Of a DNA stretch of 64,000 bases, positions 54,011-63,995 are shown in pieces (within the stretch, counting starts at the first letter, position 1; each line of letters opens with the position of its first letter). Both the position numbers and the translations under genes were made by a program. Source of the DNA: Bryoerythrophyllum caledonicum (taxonomy: Eukaryota; Streptophyta; Bryopsida; Pottiales; Pottiaceae); the NCBI GenBank assembly GCA_963971425.1, contig OZ020520.1, positions 5,560,553-5,624,552 on the forward strand, given 5' to 3'. The notes below the pieces were generated by a model, which was given only the letters and a program-made list of their open reading frames with translations, ran no database searches and had not been told where the DNA came from.

Positions 54011-54712
54011 GTATACCAACAAAATGCCACGTAGTCTCACATGCAACTGTTCGTTATAGTCGTCCTTACCAACCTCTCGACGTGATTACCGTACGAAATT
54101 GTTTAATCTTGTTTAAGCTCGCTCGAGATGTAGATTAGGCTTGCACCTCCAGAGAGAGAGACCACATCAACCCTTCAGCGGGGACGAAGGACTTCTGTGG
54201 AGTCTTCGATACAGCTTAAGTTGTCTGCTGCAGCTGTGAATCAATTTCTGTTCAACCTTCAGTCTATCAAGTTTTCCAGCATAGGTCGAATATGTCAGCA
54301 GTTCGATGGAGGAAAATGGAGGGACTTTCGGCAATCTAGCAGATCTAATTGACAGTTTGAAGCAGCTTTGATTAGTACCATAATGTCATTGCTCTTGAAT
54401 GCCATCAAGTGCACAGCTTTCGCTTCGGCAGGATATCCCCACGCTGTGTACACCCCCGCCGCGCAGTGTTCGCTTTTCGCCTTCGTCTGACCGCTCCCCG
54501 ATGCCGCCTTCCTCCATTCCCACTCCCTGCTCGTCCCGCTCACTCGTCCTCCATCGCCAGGAACGCAGCCTCTAGAGGTATGTTCTCATCTTGCATCTGT
54601 CGATGTTCTCATTCACTTTGATGTTGTGGAGCTTGTGCATGTGCAATGAGAATGGTTGAGTTTCGTGTTATATGTTAGTAGCTGCAGAGAAACGATGAAT
54701 TCAGCTTTCTAG
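54011..54712 (+). promoter_or_regulatory. Duplicated upstream region of unit #2
   Basis: Near-identical copy of 45,701-46,409, at a displacement of about 8,303 bp. Same remarks: a possible promoter or leader, no domain recognised. Confidence 0.4.
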
Positions 54713-55036
54713 GTTGTGGGGCCGTTTGAGTTGACATCAGGTGAAGCAAAGATTCTTGAGGTTGTATCAAAATCAGAGCCAAGGGAAAAGGGCCATTACA
54801 GGGGCTACGCTGTGCGCCATGCTTCACAGCTATCTCTGAATTCGATTTCCCAGATTGTATACTCAATAAATGACCTGCTTATTTTTACCAGATCACTCCA
54901 CTTGCTCATTTCTGCTGGTTTTGTGAACACATCCCCTTCGCTTCGCCTGCAGAACGCATATAACTACACAGTATTCGGCACATCGGAGCACGGAGAGAAA
55001 GTGAGATCTCCACTGTTGACGTTGCCCAAGCTCAAG
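54713..55036 (+). pseudogene. SPOUT-type RNA methyltransferase gene fragment #2
   Basis: Copy of 46,410-46,732 with the same two exon-like pieces and splice sites. Here the first piece has a one-base deletion (GTATCAAAATC for GTGTCCAAAATC), shifting the frame, and the second reads NAYNYTVFGTSEHGEKVRS. It has therefore diverged as non-functional sequence. Confidence 0.55.
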
Positions 55037-55306
55037 TAGGTGATGTTTCCACTACTCTGTTATCTGATTGTAAGCATTTGAAACATCCTCTTCAGGGTTA
55101 GGATAAACACCTCGTGTGATTGTTTTTGTTGATGTTTGGAAAGGGCATGGATTAGGGGAAACTGCTCACCAAGATCTACAGTAGAATGTTCAGAAACTGG
55201 ATTCAAGCTTTGCAGGTTCTTTGAAGTTTTGGATTTGGAGATTTATCTTTTCCACGACATTGTGGTTGCAGGTTAGACAATACCTGTGAAATCAACATCC
55301 GAGATC

Positions 55307-56938
55307 ATGAAACGTGGACACCGAGGAAAGGCGATGGGATCGGTGATCGGGCCATCGGTAATTGCCGCCTCTGTGATCCTGGCAATGACACTGGTTCTGT
55401 ACTGGTCTCAGGCGACAGCGCTCGCCGGACCGACATGGCTGGTGCGAATGTTCGCTCAACATTTAAACAAGACCGATCCAATCGACTTCACTCCACGAGC
55501 ACCATTCCAGAACAACACAGGCAAGCTCCTGGAGGAGCTAGCGCGGAACGGCACGACGCCATGCCACAACCAACGCACAAACAGCACCAAGGTGATCGGA
55601 CTCCCGGAGAACGCCACTCTCTCCACCAACACTGTCCACAAATTCTGGCTGCAGTCCCACACGCACGACGGCGCGCCCCGGTGCGCAGGCGGCGACTATT
55701 ACGAGCTCGAGCTCTCGAGCCCGCTCTGGAAGTCCCGGCCTGGAATCACAGACCTCCAGAACGGCACCTACGCAGTGGAGCTCCTCGTCCCGGACGCCTT
55801 CGCTGGCGAAACCTTCAACTTCTCCGCTCATCTCCTCTTCGACGCGTACCACGGCCTCGACTTCGACGGATGGCCCTTCAAGATCATCAAACTCACAGCT
55901 TCCCTCACCATAACCTTCGTCACCACAAACTCGAGCGCTTCCAACTCGAATCTCAACCGATGTAAGTCCAGCAAAGATTTCTACTCCCCGGAGTGGCGCG
56001 GCCGGTGGACTCGCCACCCCCTTGCGACGAACGAAACCTGCGCTCCCGACGCAGCTGGCCGCTACTTACACTGCTTCAACTCCTCCGAGGTCCACTGCCG
56101 CAACCCGACCTGGTGCTCGGGCGACATCTCCCGCCTCGAGAGCTCCGGCTGGTCCTACAGCGCACACTGCGCGATCCACATCTTCTCCCAGAGCGAGGCC
56201 TGGGACTGCCTGGCGGGCCGCTACCTTTTCTTCTGGGGCGACTCCAACCACCGGGACACCATCCGCAACCTCCTCACTCTCATCCTCGGCATCTCGCCCC
56301 CACCGGGCCGCAACAATATCCTTTTCAGCGTCGAACGCGCCTTCCAGAGCTGGTTCCAAAATCCCGCCAACCTCGACCAGGAGTTCCGCATCACCAGCCA
56401 CTTCAACGGCCACGCGAACATCTACCACAACGACATGGGCTTAGACTCCGTGAAGCCCAACTTCGAGTCCTACCGCAACTACATCCGCGCCTACTTCCAA
56501 TCCAACGACTACGCGGACACCGTCATCATGAACTCCGGCCTCCACGACAGCCGCCGCCACAGAAGCCTCGACGCCTACGTCAAGAGCGTGGATAATGCGC
56601 TCGAGTTTTGGCAGGACATCTTCACCAACGTGAAAGGCGACGCGCCTAATCTCGTCTACAGGACGACGGTGGCGCCCGCGGGATCGTCGCGAGGAACGAA
56701 TTGCAATCCGCAAAAAATCGAAGTGTACAACCGTATTATGACGGAGAAAGTGACGGCAGCGTTTCCTGCCGTGAAACTGGTGGACGCCTTCGACATGACG
56801 TTTCCCTTTCATTTCGACAACAGGTTTAGCGATGGCCAACACTATGGTCTTGCTCCGCAGCCGTCCATCCACAAGTCACATTACTGCGTTGATGTCATGT
56901 TGGCGCACGCTCTTTTGAACGCCGTATGTAAACCTTAA
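55307..56938 (+). CDS. NXPE/PC-esterase-like type II membrane protein #2
   Basis: 543 residues, intronless, a close paralogue of the gene 8.3 kb upstream. Same layout: basic N-terminus and signal-anchor (about 12-34), neurexophilin-like segment (CAGGDYYELELSSPLW), PC-esterase part with FFWGDSNHRD, VIMNSGLHD and the DxxH block, here SDGQHYG. Differences cluster in the Ser/Asn-rich linker (shorter by a repeat), at PPPGRNNILFSVERAF, and after the DxxH, where a loop (LAPQPSIHK) replaces HFWG. The changes are mostly synonymous or conservative and the frame is open, so both copies are probably under constraint. Upstream of this ATG the frame is closed by TAG at 55,274-55,276, which fixes the start. 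Substrate unknown. Confidence 0.85.
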   Translation: MKRGHRGKAMGSVIGPSVIAASVILAMTLVLYWSQATALAGPTWLVRMFAQHLNKTDPIDFTPRAPFQNNTGKLLEELARNGTTPCHNQRTNSTKVIGLPENATLSTNTVHKFWLQSHTHDGAPRCAGGDYYELELSSPLWKSRPGITDLQNGTYAVELLVPDAFAGETFNFSAHLLFDAYHGLDFDGWPFKIIKLTASLTITFVTTNSSASNSNLNRCKSSKDFYSPEWRGRWTRHPLATNETCAPDAAGRYLHCFNSSEVHCRNPTWCSGDISRLESSGWSYSAHCAIHIFSQSEAWDCLAGRYLFFWGDSNHRDTIRNLLTLILGISPPPGRNNILFSVERAFQSWFQNPANLDQEFRITSHFNGHANIYHNDMGLDSVKPNFESYRNYIRAYFQSNDYADTVIMNSGLHDSRRHRSLDAYVKSVDNALEFWQDIFTNVKGDAPNLVYRTTVAPAGSSRGTNCNPQKIEVYNRIMTEKVTAAFPAVKLVDAFDMTFPFHFDNRFSDGQHYGLAPQPSIHKSHYCVDVMLAHALLNAVCKP

Positions 56939-57066
56939 ACCCTAACCCTTAAACCTAGGTAAGGTGAGTTAAGAAACTTTCAGTGGAAGCACTGCTTCTT
57001 TTTTCTGCTGGTTACCGGTTTTTAGTCTAGGGTTTAGGTTTAGGTTTAGGTTTACTTTAGGGTTAC
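56932..57066. repeat. Inverted telomere-motif pair after NXPE-like gene #2
   Basis: AAACCTTAAACCCTAACCCT at the stop codon, and TAGGGTTTAGGTTTAGG with further GTTTAGG units at 57,028-57,053. It parallels 48,633-48,748 but has gained units, as tandem motifs do. Confidence 0.65.
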
Positions 57067-58084
57067 GGTTCAGGGTACAACCTTGTGAAGAGAGTAGTGG
57101 AGGGAGAAGTCGTTGCTAGAAAATAGTGGCATTGAAGGGAAGTGATATTTTTCGACCAAGTTTATATCGTATATCGCTATTAGAGGTTAATTCTTCGAGG
57201 GTTTTGTGATTCTTGATGTAACGTTGATGCACTTGTAAGAGTAGGGCTATGGAGACTGTTGGTTTCAATCTGGGGGCCTTTGATTCCATTGTATTAATTT
57301 GGGTACCCAGCCACCAATCATAATCCGTTATTTTTTCCATCCAGCAAGTGGAACCAGGTACTTTCTATAGCCCTTCTGAATTTTGAATACCCAATGTGAA
57401 ATTGACAGAATGGGAGGTCACAGTTTTTTGAGATCTTGCAAGTTCTTGGGTATGGATTTGGTGTTAACAACAATGTGAAGTAAATCTTAGTGTCCAGAAC
57501 TGGGACCGGAGTTTGGTTTCGTTGTTGTGAACTTTGTTGCAAATTCTTTTCACATATGAGACAGGTTTTAGATCAGTGGGCGAGTGATGCTGCCGGTACT
57601 GTGCTTTCCAGTTTTAGAGCATCCCCACCGCTACTGCCCCCAGTCACGATGGAGGTGGGGCTGCCAAGTGACTAGCCAGCCTCAAAATCGAGGACTAGCT
57701 CTGACCAATCGCAATCGTCGATCTCCTTCACCAATTGTGGGCCGTCGATCTGGGTGCCAGGGTCCTGTCCCTTGGCCGGTAGGCCGAGTAGCCACTTGCG
57801 CTTGCAGGGCGCTTAGGATTGATGAATCAATTGTGTAATGGTCTCCTACCCTGATATGTGTTCACTCATTTCCTTTGGATATATTGCATATTATCCGGTG
57901 TTCGAATTCAAGGGCGAGGATTATCTCAAATGAGATCAACGGCGATGATTTGCCACAAGTAGTCCTTGATTTCAAATGTGGGTGGTGACGAGGGTGGGTT
58001 GGTATAGTAATAATTAGCTAGGCCACAAGCCCCACCTGTGACCGCAAAGCAACATAAAACCTTGTATCACTTTCCACCATCAAC
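57067..58084. other. Intergenic, no recognised gene
   Basis: 57,067-57,230 is the conserved 3' flank of the NXPE-like gene. From 57,240 the sequence no longer matches the first unit. 57,590-57,790 is GC-richer and has short open frames without motifs. Nothing else recognised. Confidence 0.4.
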
Positions 58085-59575
58085 ATCAACAATAAGCATA
58101 CGGATTCTATTAGCCACGATTTTTTATAAGGACTTATACGAAAAATGGTGCTTCAAACATCAAAAGTTGAATTCTAAGGGAGCTAGGCATGGTACTCTAG
58201 AGTATGATAGTAGTATTGTTCTCAGAGCCAGTGAATTGTGACAAGTCGACGAAACAAAGAAAACCACGAGTTATAGATGGACTTTAGACTTAGAACATGG
58301 AGCCCTTGAAGCCATTCTTTTAGAATTTGTGTAGGTTTGTGCTACAAGCATTTTTCAGACTGAGGGGTGTGGACAAAACCTACTTGTTTCTTTGGTTTGA
58401 TGGGGGCCCTATTTCAAAAACGAAGACCCTCCATTGGAATTGAAATCACCACGAGAGGGTCTTGTAGCCATAGGTCCCAAATTTGACATAAATTTTCCCA
58501 AACACGCCTCCGAAGTATAAGTGGGCCAATGAAATCAACGCATGTAGGCCCCTTTGCCATTAAGACAAGGTCCCATCTTCCAAATGACGCTCCAAGCTAT
58601 AGTCAGCTCCCTCTACAATTCTCAACACTTGTTTCAAAAACTCCGTTTGCAAAGGGAGCTGACTATTGTAGAGGAGATTGATTATGAACCTCTATAGGAC
58701 CAAGAATTTTCAGCGGAATCCTACTCAATTAATCAAAAAAATTCAAGATGAATTTTTGAGAATGTTTTTATAGGATCTTCTTTTCAACTTACACGAGATG
58801 ATGTGATAAAAAAATTTGGCACGGACAGGATATCCCCCACACTCGGACTTATCCGAGGTGGGCCCCATCTTAATTGCATGGGGTCACATTTCTGGCCCTC
58901 TTATTTTGAGGGGTCCATAGGCTTTTTTTGGGATTTGTTTTGACAAATTGGGGGCCCACGGCTATTGTTTACCCTATAGATCCCTCCTTTGCTATAAATA
59001 GGGCCCCATCCAAAAACAAAATAGGGGCCAGGTTTGGCCCCAGTACCTTGTGGCCCTACGTGGTAAGTCCGAGCGTGGGGGATATCTTGTCAAATCGAAA
59101 AAAATTGTGAACTTTAACCGTACAGATCGAAAGATGATTGGAGTCAAAGTGAAAAGATTTGTCCCTTGAGGGAACACTTGGTCCTAGAGGGGTTGAAGAG
59201 GGAGTAAATTGTTGAAGAAGGAGCCACTCAACATGCCATTTCTATACTCCTCCATAAGCAATGATTGGAAAATAACCAACCCCTACCGGACCCACACGAA
59301 CCCCCATAAAGCCAATCCCAAAATCCCGAAAACACGTCTATAATCATAAATACTCTTGCGACAAAATTTGATTCAATACACAAGATGTGCCCCACCTTAA
59401 TAATCATTGTTCGTCATGTCCTGTTTTTTTTAGTGTCTACCCTCAAGAAGAGGAAGTAGTTCCATACTTCTAATTCTTTGTACGGATGGCATCAACTTAG
59501 TGGTGGAACAAACAAACACTATATTTACGCCGACCTCCAAAGGAGACCAGAGTTCACATTAAAGGACCTTTTAGC
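58085..59575 (+). repeat. Dispersed repeat O, copy 2 (carries MITE J)
   Basis: Second copy of 985-2,656, with the extra tail (59,500-59,560) also seen at 6,738-6,800. It lacks element P and has gained element J (58,813-59,100). No gene recognised. Confidence 0.6.
58813..59100. mobile_element. MITE J, about 285 bp, with roughly 30-bp TIRs
   Basis: GATATCCCCCACACTCGGAC near the left end and GTCCGAGCGTGGGGGATATC near the right end are inverted copies. Repeat O copy 1 (about 2,268) lacks it, running from GTGATAAAAAA directly to TTGTGA. The exact target duplication is obscured by the A-run. GGCC-rich interior, no coding. Confidence 0.7.
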
Positions 59576-59605
59576 AGGAATGGCCAATTCACGATTATTT
59601 GTCCT

Positions 59606-60881
59606 TTAACCCCTAAGAGCCCACACAACCCACGGGGGACGTTTTGGATTTTGGGCAGGTACCAATGATTGGAAAAAGTCTTAAATTCTTTGAAATTTTT
59701 TGCACTAGATAGTCCTTGATGAGATCTTTGTAGAGAAGTTTAGAAAAATGTATTCGGACTTACGGTTAAAAAGTTATAAGCCTTCAAAGTTTAAACAGGG
59801 TCTCTGGGCAGCAGGGGCAGCCAAGTAAACCAATACAGTACAAACACATAAATCGGGCAGAAAATCCGGTTCGAAAGGGTGAAGAAGAGTGGGCAGCCAA
59901 AATCATGGGTGGGAAGGTAGAGAACATGAAGACTAGACTTCGAGGCTCAAAGTCTAAGAGCAGTAATTCTATATAGAAAATTAAAAACAATTTTAAAATT
60001 TTAAAATTTTAAAATTTAAAATAAAAAATTTAAAATTTAAAATTTAAAAACAAAAAAGTGGCATGGCCGCGGCCAGCTGGCGGCAGCCTGCCCGTCGGCG
60101 CTAACCTGGATTAAATTAAAACTAAATTAAACTAAATTAAAAACCAGATTAGGTTTTTATAATATTTGTTTACTGTATATTTTGAAGACACTTCCATATT
60201 CCAAGTCTGTTCCACGAAGACTGTGACTTCAAAAGGAGTGGGTGAATGACGTGGCCTTTCATATTGTGAAGGGTCCCCAATTTCAAGCACTGCCCTCCCG
60301 TATAATGCTTCATATAATCAATAAATTCATGAAAATTAGAGGTTTTACTATTTTTACTCTTTTTTTCTAAAATTAGTGAAGACATAAATTGAAAGTTTTC
60401 ACCGTTGGGATTCTCAAATGCATGAGGTTGAATGAAGCAAACAATTACATATCAGTTATGTAGTATTTTGTCATCATTTTGAACCCCCTTACACTAAAGT
60501 ATATATTTCTACATCTAATATCCCTCAAATTGATCTCAAATTTTGCACGCAAATAGCTAACAACATTTGGGTCATAGTGGTATAAAACTTTTATCAGACT
60601 TTAGTGTAAAAGTTAAAAGATATGCTAAGTCAAAGTGGGCTGAGCTAGCCGGGCAAGGGGGGAAAAAAACTTTTCATTGCACTTCAAACCTTATGATCTT
60701 CATATCTGGGCGGTGCAGTCCGACCAAATTTTTTCTAGAAGTTTATGTGAATGTCTATTTTAAGATCTTATTGATGAATGTCAAAAATTAGAGTTCAAAA
60801 TTAGATTTTATTGCCACTTATCGATTGTGGCAGTTTTGGAGTGTTTCAGGAGGAAAAATGCCTTGGGCTCTTAGGGGTTAA
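59606..60881. mobile_element. TTAA-type element F (about 1.28 kb) upstream of the intact Rieske gene
   Basis: Bounded by TTAACCCCTAAGAGCCCACA and TGGGCTCTTAGGGGTTAA, a third TIR variant. The insertion site is TTAA immediately before the conserved Rieske upstream block. The empty site is at 7,196-7,199 upstream of copy #1, with the same right flank (ggccactcaaatcacg). It includes an AAATTTTAAAATTT-type microsatellite (59,990-60,050) and a TTAAACTAAA run. Non-coding. Confidence 0.85.
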
Positions 60882-61273
60882 TGTGGCCACTCAAATCACG
60901 AACTTCCCTTCCTCTCCTTCAATCGTTCACTCGCGGTCACGCCAAACACATAATTCTCGTCGTTCCTAGTATCCACTCACCTGCTGATACCTATGCGATA
61001 CACAGGTGTTCTAGGTCTGATACCAGGTTAATACCCTGTAGACACCTAGTTCTCGAACCGTATTCACCACATCAACCGCTCAACAAGCAGCTGCAAATCT
61101 CAAGCTCGTCACTGTAGCTAGCATACAGCATCTCATCAGTGTTAGTGCGTCTCATCTTGTGAGAGCTATGCGGATTCCACGATTAGATAGATCGCGTCAT
61201 TTGCGAGGTTGAGGAGGTAGTGTAACAATCTGTTAAGTTAGGTTGTTTGCCTGTTAAGTTAGGTTGTTTGATC
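60882..61273 (+). promoter_or_regulatory. Conserved upstream region of the Rieske gene
   Basis: About 390 bp that match the regions before the pseudogene copies (7,200-7,585 and, from 61,085, 48,985-49,190). It presumably holds promoter and 5' UTR. No individual box can be assigned with confidence. Confidence 0.45.
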
Positions 61274-63965
61274 ATGGCGCTACCGTGTTTAACGACGGCT
61301 CCTGGCGTCGTGATCTCGACACGAGAGGCCACAAGTTTTGGATATAATTTACGGCAGTACGGGGAAACGATTCACAAGCATTTTTTAGGAGCTCGAGCCG
61401 TTCTTGGAACGGAATTTCTACTGAATCTGCAAAATATGTAAGCGCTTCATATTCTTAGGGTTATTAAGGATTTGGTTCGTTTGTTTTTGAGCTGTTTTTT
61501 GGTATCATCCTGACGTCGTCTTCTTCTTCCACTGGCCAGAGATCCACCGTACGAAAGGTCTCTGCCGTAGCGGAGCCACGGACAGAGACGCCTCATGAAC
61601 TGGAGAGTCGTACTGCTAAATTTGACTGGAACAAGCAGTGGTACCCCGTCGCAATAGTGAAAGATCTGGAGGAAGACCAGCCGCTCGCCATCACGGTCAT
61701 CGGCCGCCCGCTAGCCGTTTGGAGGGACAAGTCCGTCAAGAAATGGCAGGTTTATGACGATAAGTGTCCTCATAGGTTGGCGCCTCTCTCAGAAGGCAGT
61801 ATCACAGAGGAAGGGCACTTGAGGTGCTCTTACCATGGATGGACCTTTCAAGGAGATTCCGGTGAGTGCACGTTCATTCCTCAAGCTCCTCCTGCCGACG
61901 CAAACGCGCCGGTGAGAGTTCTCTCATGCCTTCAATGAACATTTGCATGTTTTTTTTAAGGCTAGACTAGCTTTTTCTCTGAAACGTTTTTATTCAGCAC
62001 AAGTCGAAGAAAGCCTGTGCGACGGTGTACCCGAGCTTGGAGCAGCAAGGTCTTCTCTGGTTTTGGCCGGACTTTTCACAGGGCGCTATCAACATCGAAG
62101 CAGCCGCGAATCCTCCTCCATTCTTCCCGGAGCTAAATGACCCGGCCTATGCATTTGATATGGCTGTTCGTGAGTGCGAATACGGGTAAATTTTGAAACC
62201 TCTCTTGAATTCCTCAACTTGTATGATTCCGTCGCTGTTTAATGTTATGGTATCTATTTCTACTCAGGTATGACATTTTGGCGGAGAATCTGCTCGATCC
62301 GTCGCACTTCGTCTACGCGCATCACAAAATGCAGGTGAGCTCGAAATTCCTGAGATTAGGGCTTTGATTTTTCATAGTGTCCCCCTGAGAGTTTGAAGCT
62401 GCTCTTACGGATCTTTTGTTTTTAACCAGGGGAGGCGAGAGGATGGAGGACCGTTCGATTTGAATCTGGAGTCGAAAATTTCAGCTCAAGGGTTCAAGGG
62501 CATGGCGGACTTGGGTATTTACGACCACACGGTTGCGCTGTGCTTCGGTCCTTACAACTACACTGCGCCGTGCACCATCACCACGAACATTTCGTATCCT
62601 CCCGAGATTTCATTAAGAATGAGCCTCCCTGTACGTAGAGACTTTCTTCAAGTTGTTTGACATATATCAAGCTCTTGCCATGATAATTATTTCAGGCTGG
62701 CGCGCTTGTGGTGCGCAGGGGGAGCATTCAGAGAATCCGTTCACGCATGCGCTCTTCGTGCTCCTCACGACTTTAAAGACGAGATTCTCCAGGGAGCCTT
62801 CTCCGAATATAGCGGCGGTGCTCTTCCTCTGCATTCCGGTGTCGCCAGGCCGCAGCCGCTGCATCTGGTCGTTTCCTCGGAACTTTGCTGTCTCCATTTT
62901 GAAAGTCGTGCCTAAGTGGATGCTTCACAGAACCAATAACCTGGTTTTCGACTCTGACATGTTACTACTTCATCTTCTGGTAATGTATTTCTTGAACCAG
63001 AGTTTCTTGTTTACAGTGATTCATAGTAACCGTATCCTTTCACATGACTACCGGTACAATGCTAGTTGGTTAATTCACTGATTATACTTATAAATCATCG
63101 TGTAACAGGATAGACGCCTGGAGGACGAGGGCTTAAGTGGTTACTATGCACCGACCAAGGCAGATGCGTTAGTGCTTGCCTTTAGGAAATGGTTCCATGA
63201 CTTTGCTGGAGGGGCTCCAGACTGGGGGGGACATGTTGATAGCAACAAGTTGCCGCCTTCTCCGTCCAAACGGCTGATGCTTGACAGGTGACAAACTCTT
63301 TTCACCTAGTCCTTTTTCTCAGTTGAATGCATCGTCTTCCTTGCAATAAATTATTTGTACAGTCACCTACAGGATCCACCTTCTTCTGTTAAGTAAAATC
63401 ACCTCTACATAGTTCTTATTCAATCTATAGGCAGCTCAAGGGAAAGAAAGGCAGCTCATAGTCATGGTTGGTCTCGTGCAAGCTCTTCACCCTCAAAGAC
63501 GGCTTGGCTTAAGAAACTATCAGGCTCTTCCATTCCGAGTTGAAGGGGAAAACCACCGAGCTCTTCTATAGATCTTGTAATTATGTACAATGAATAAAAA
63601 TAGTATAATGAACCAAAAAAGGAGGAATCTCATTGAAACTTTTTCATTTACTGGGAGTGTGTGAGTTCATCTTATAACAATATTTCAAGTGTTGTTTGGT
63701 GTGCAGATACCACCAACACGTAACGAAATGCAAGGGATGCCGCACCGCTTTGAAGAAATTCAAAGCACTGGAGGTTGGGCTGCAAGTGCTGGCGGTCGCT
63801 TTCGTAGGAGTGGTGGCAGCATCAGCGCCTATACCGAGACTTCAACCCTTCTCCGTGGCCCTCGTCTGCGGAGCAGTCTTGTCCACAATTCTGGCGCGAT
63901 GGCTGTCCCATTTCATTTACAAGGCCTTTTACTTCCATGACTACAATCATGCTGCTGTTAAGTAG
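61274..63965 (+). CDS. Rieske non-haem iron oxygenase, pheophorbide a oxygenase-like (PAO/TIC55/PTC52 family)
   Basis: Eight exons: 61,274-61,437; 61,542-61,911; 61,998-62,185; 62,268-62,334; 62,430-62,630; 62,719-62,979; 63,109-63,287; 63,707-63,965. They sum to 1,689 nt, 562 residues, all GT-AG and in phase. The N-terminus (about 60 residues, few acidic) looks like a plastid transit peptide. The Rieske centre is C130-P-H132, 17 residues, then C150-S-Y-H153. The mononuclear iron motif is N248, D251, H254, H259 in ENLLDPSHFVYAHH. C485-K-G-C488 is the CxxC typical of this plastid family, followed by two C-terminal hydrophobic segments, as in thylakoid or envelope-bound members. Such enzymes oxygenate chlorophyll-derived substrates; which one is unclear. 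Two points of caution: exon 6 needs the acceptor at 62,718, because the earlier one (62,697) leads to a stop, and residues about 347-367 look like an insertion before CIPVSPG. Length otherwise fits the family (about 530-560). Confidence 0.85.
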
Positions 63966-63989
63966 TACCCTAGTCCTACTTGTTTCCTC

Positions 63990-63995
63990 AATAAA
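63990..63995 (+). terminator. AATAAA polyadenylation signal
   Basis: A canonical AATAAA 25 bp after the Rieske gene's stop codon, at the window edge. It supports the gene's 3' end. Confidence 0.6.
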
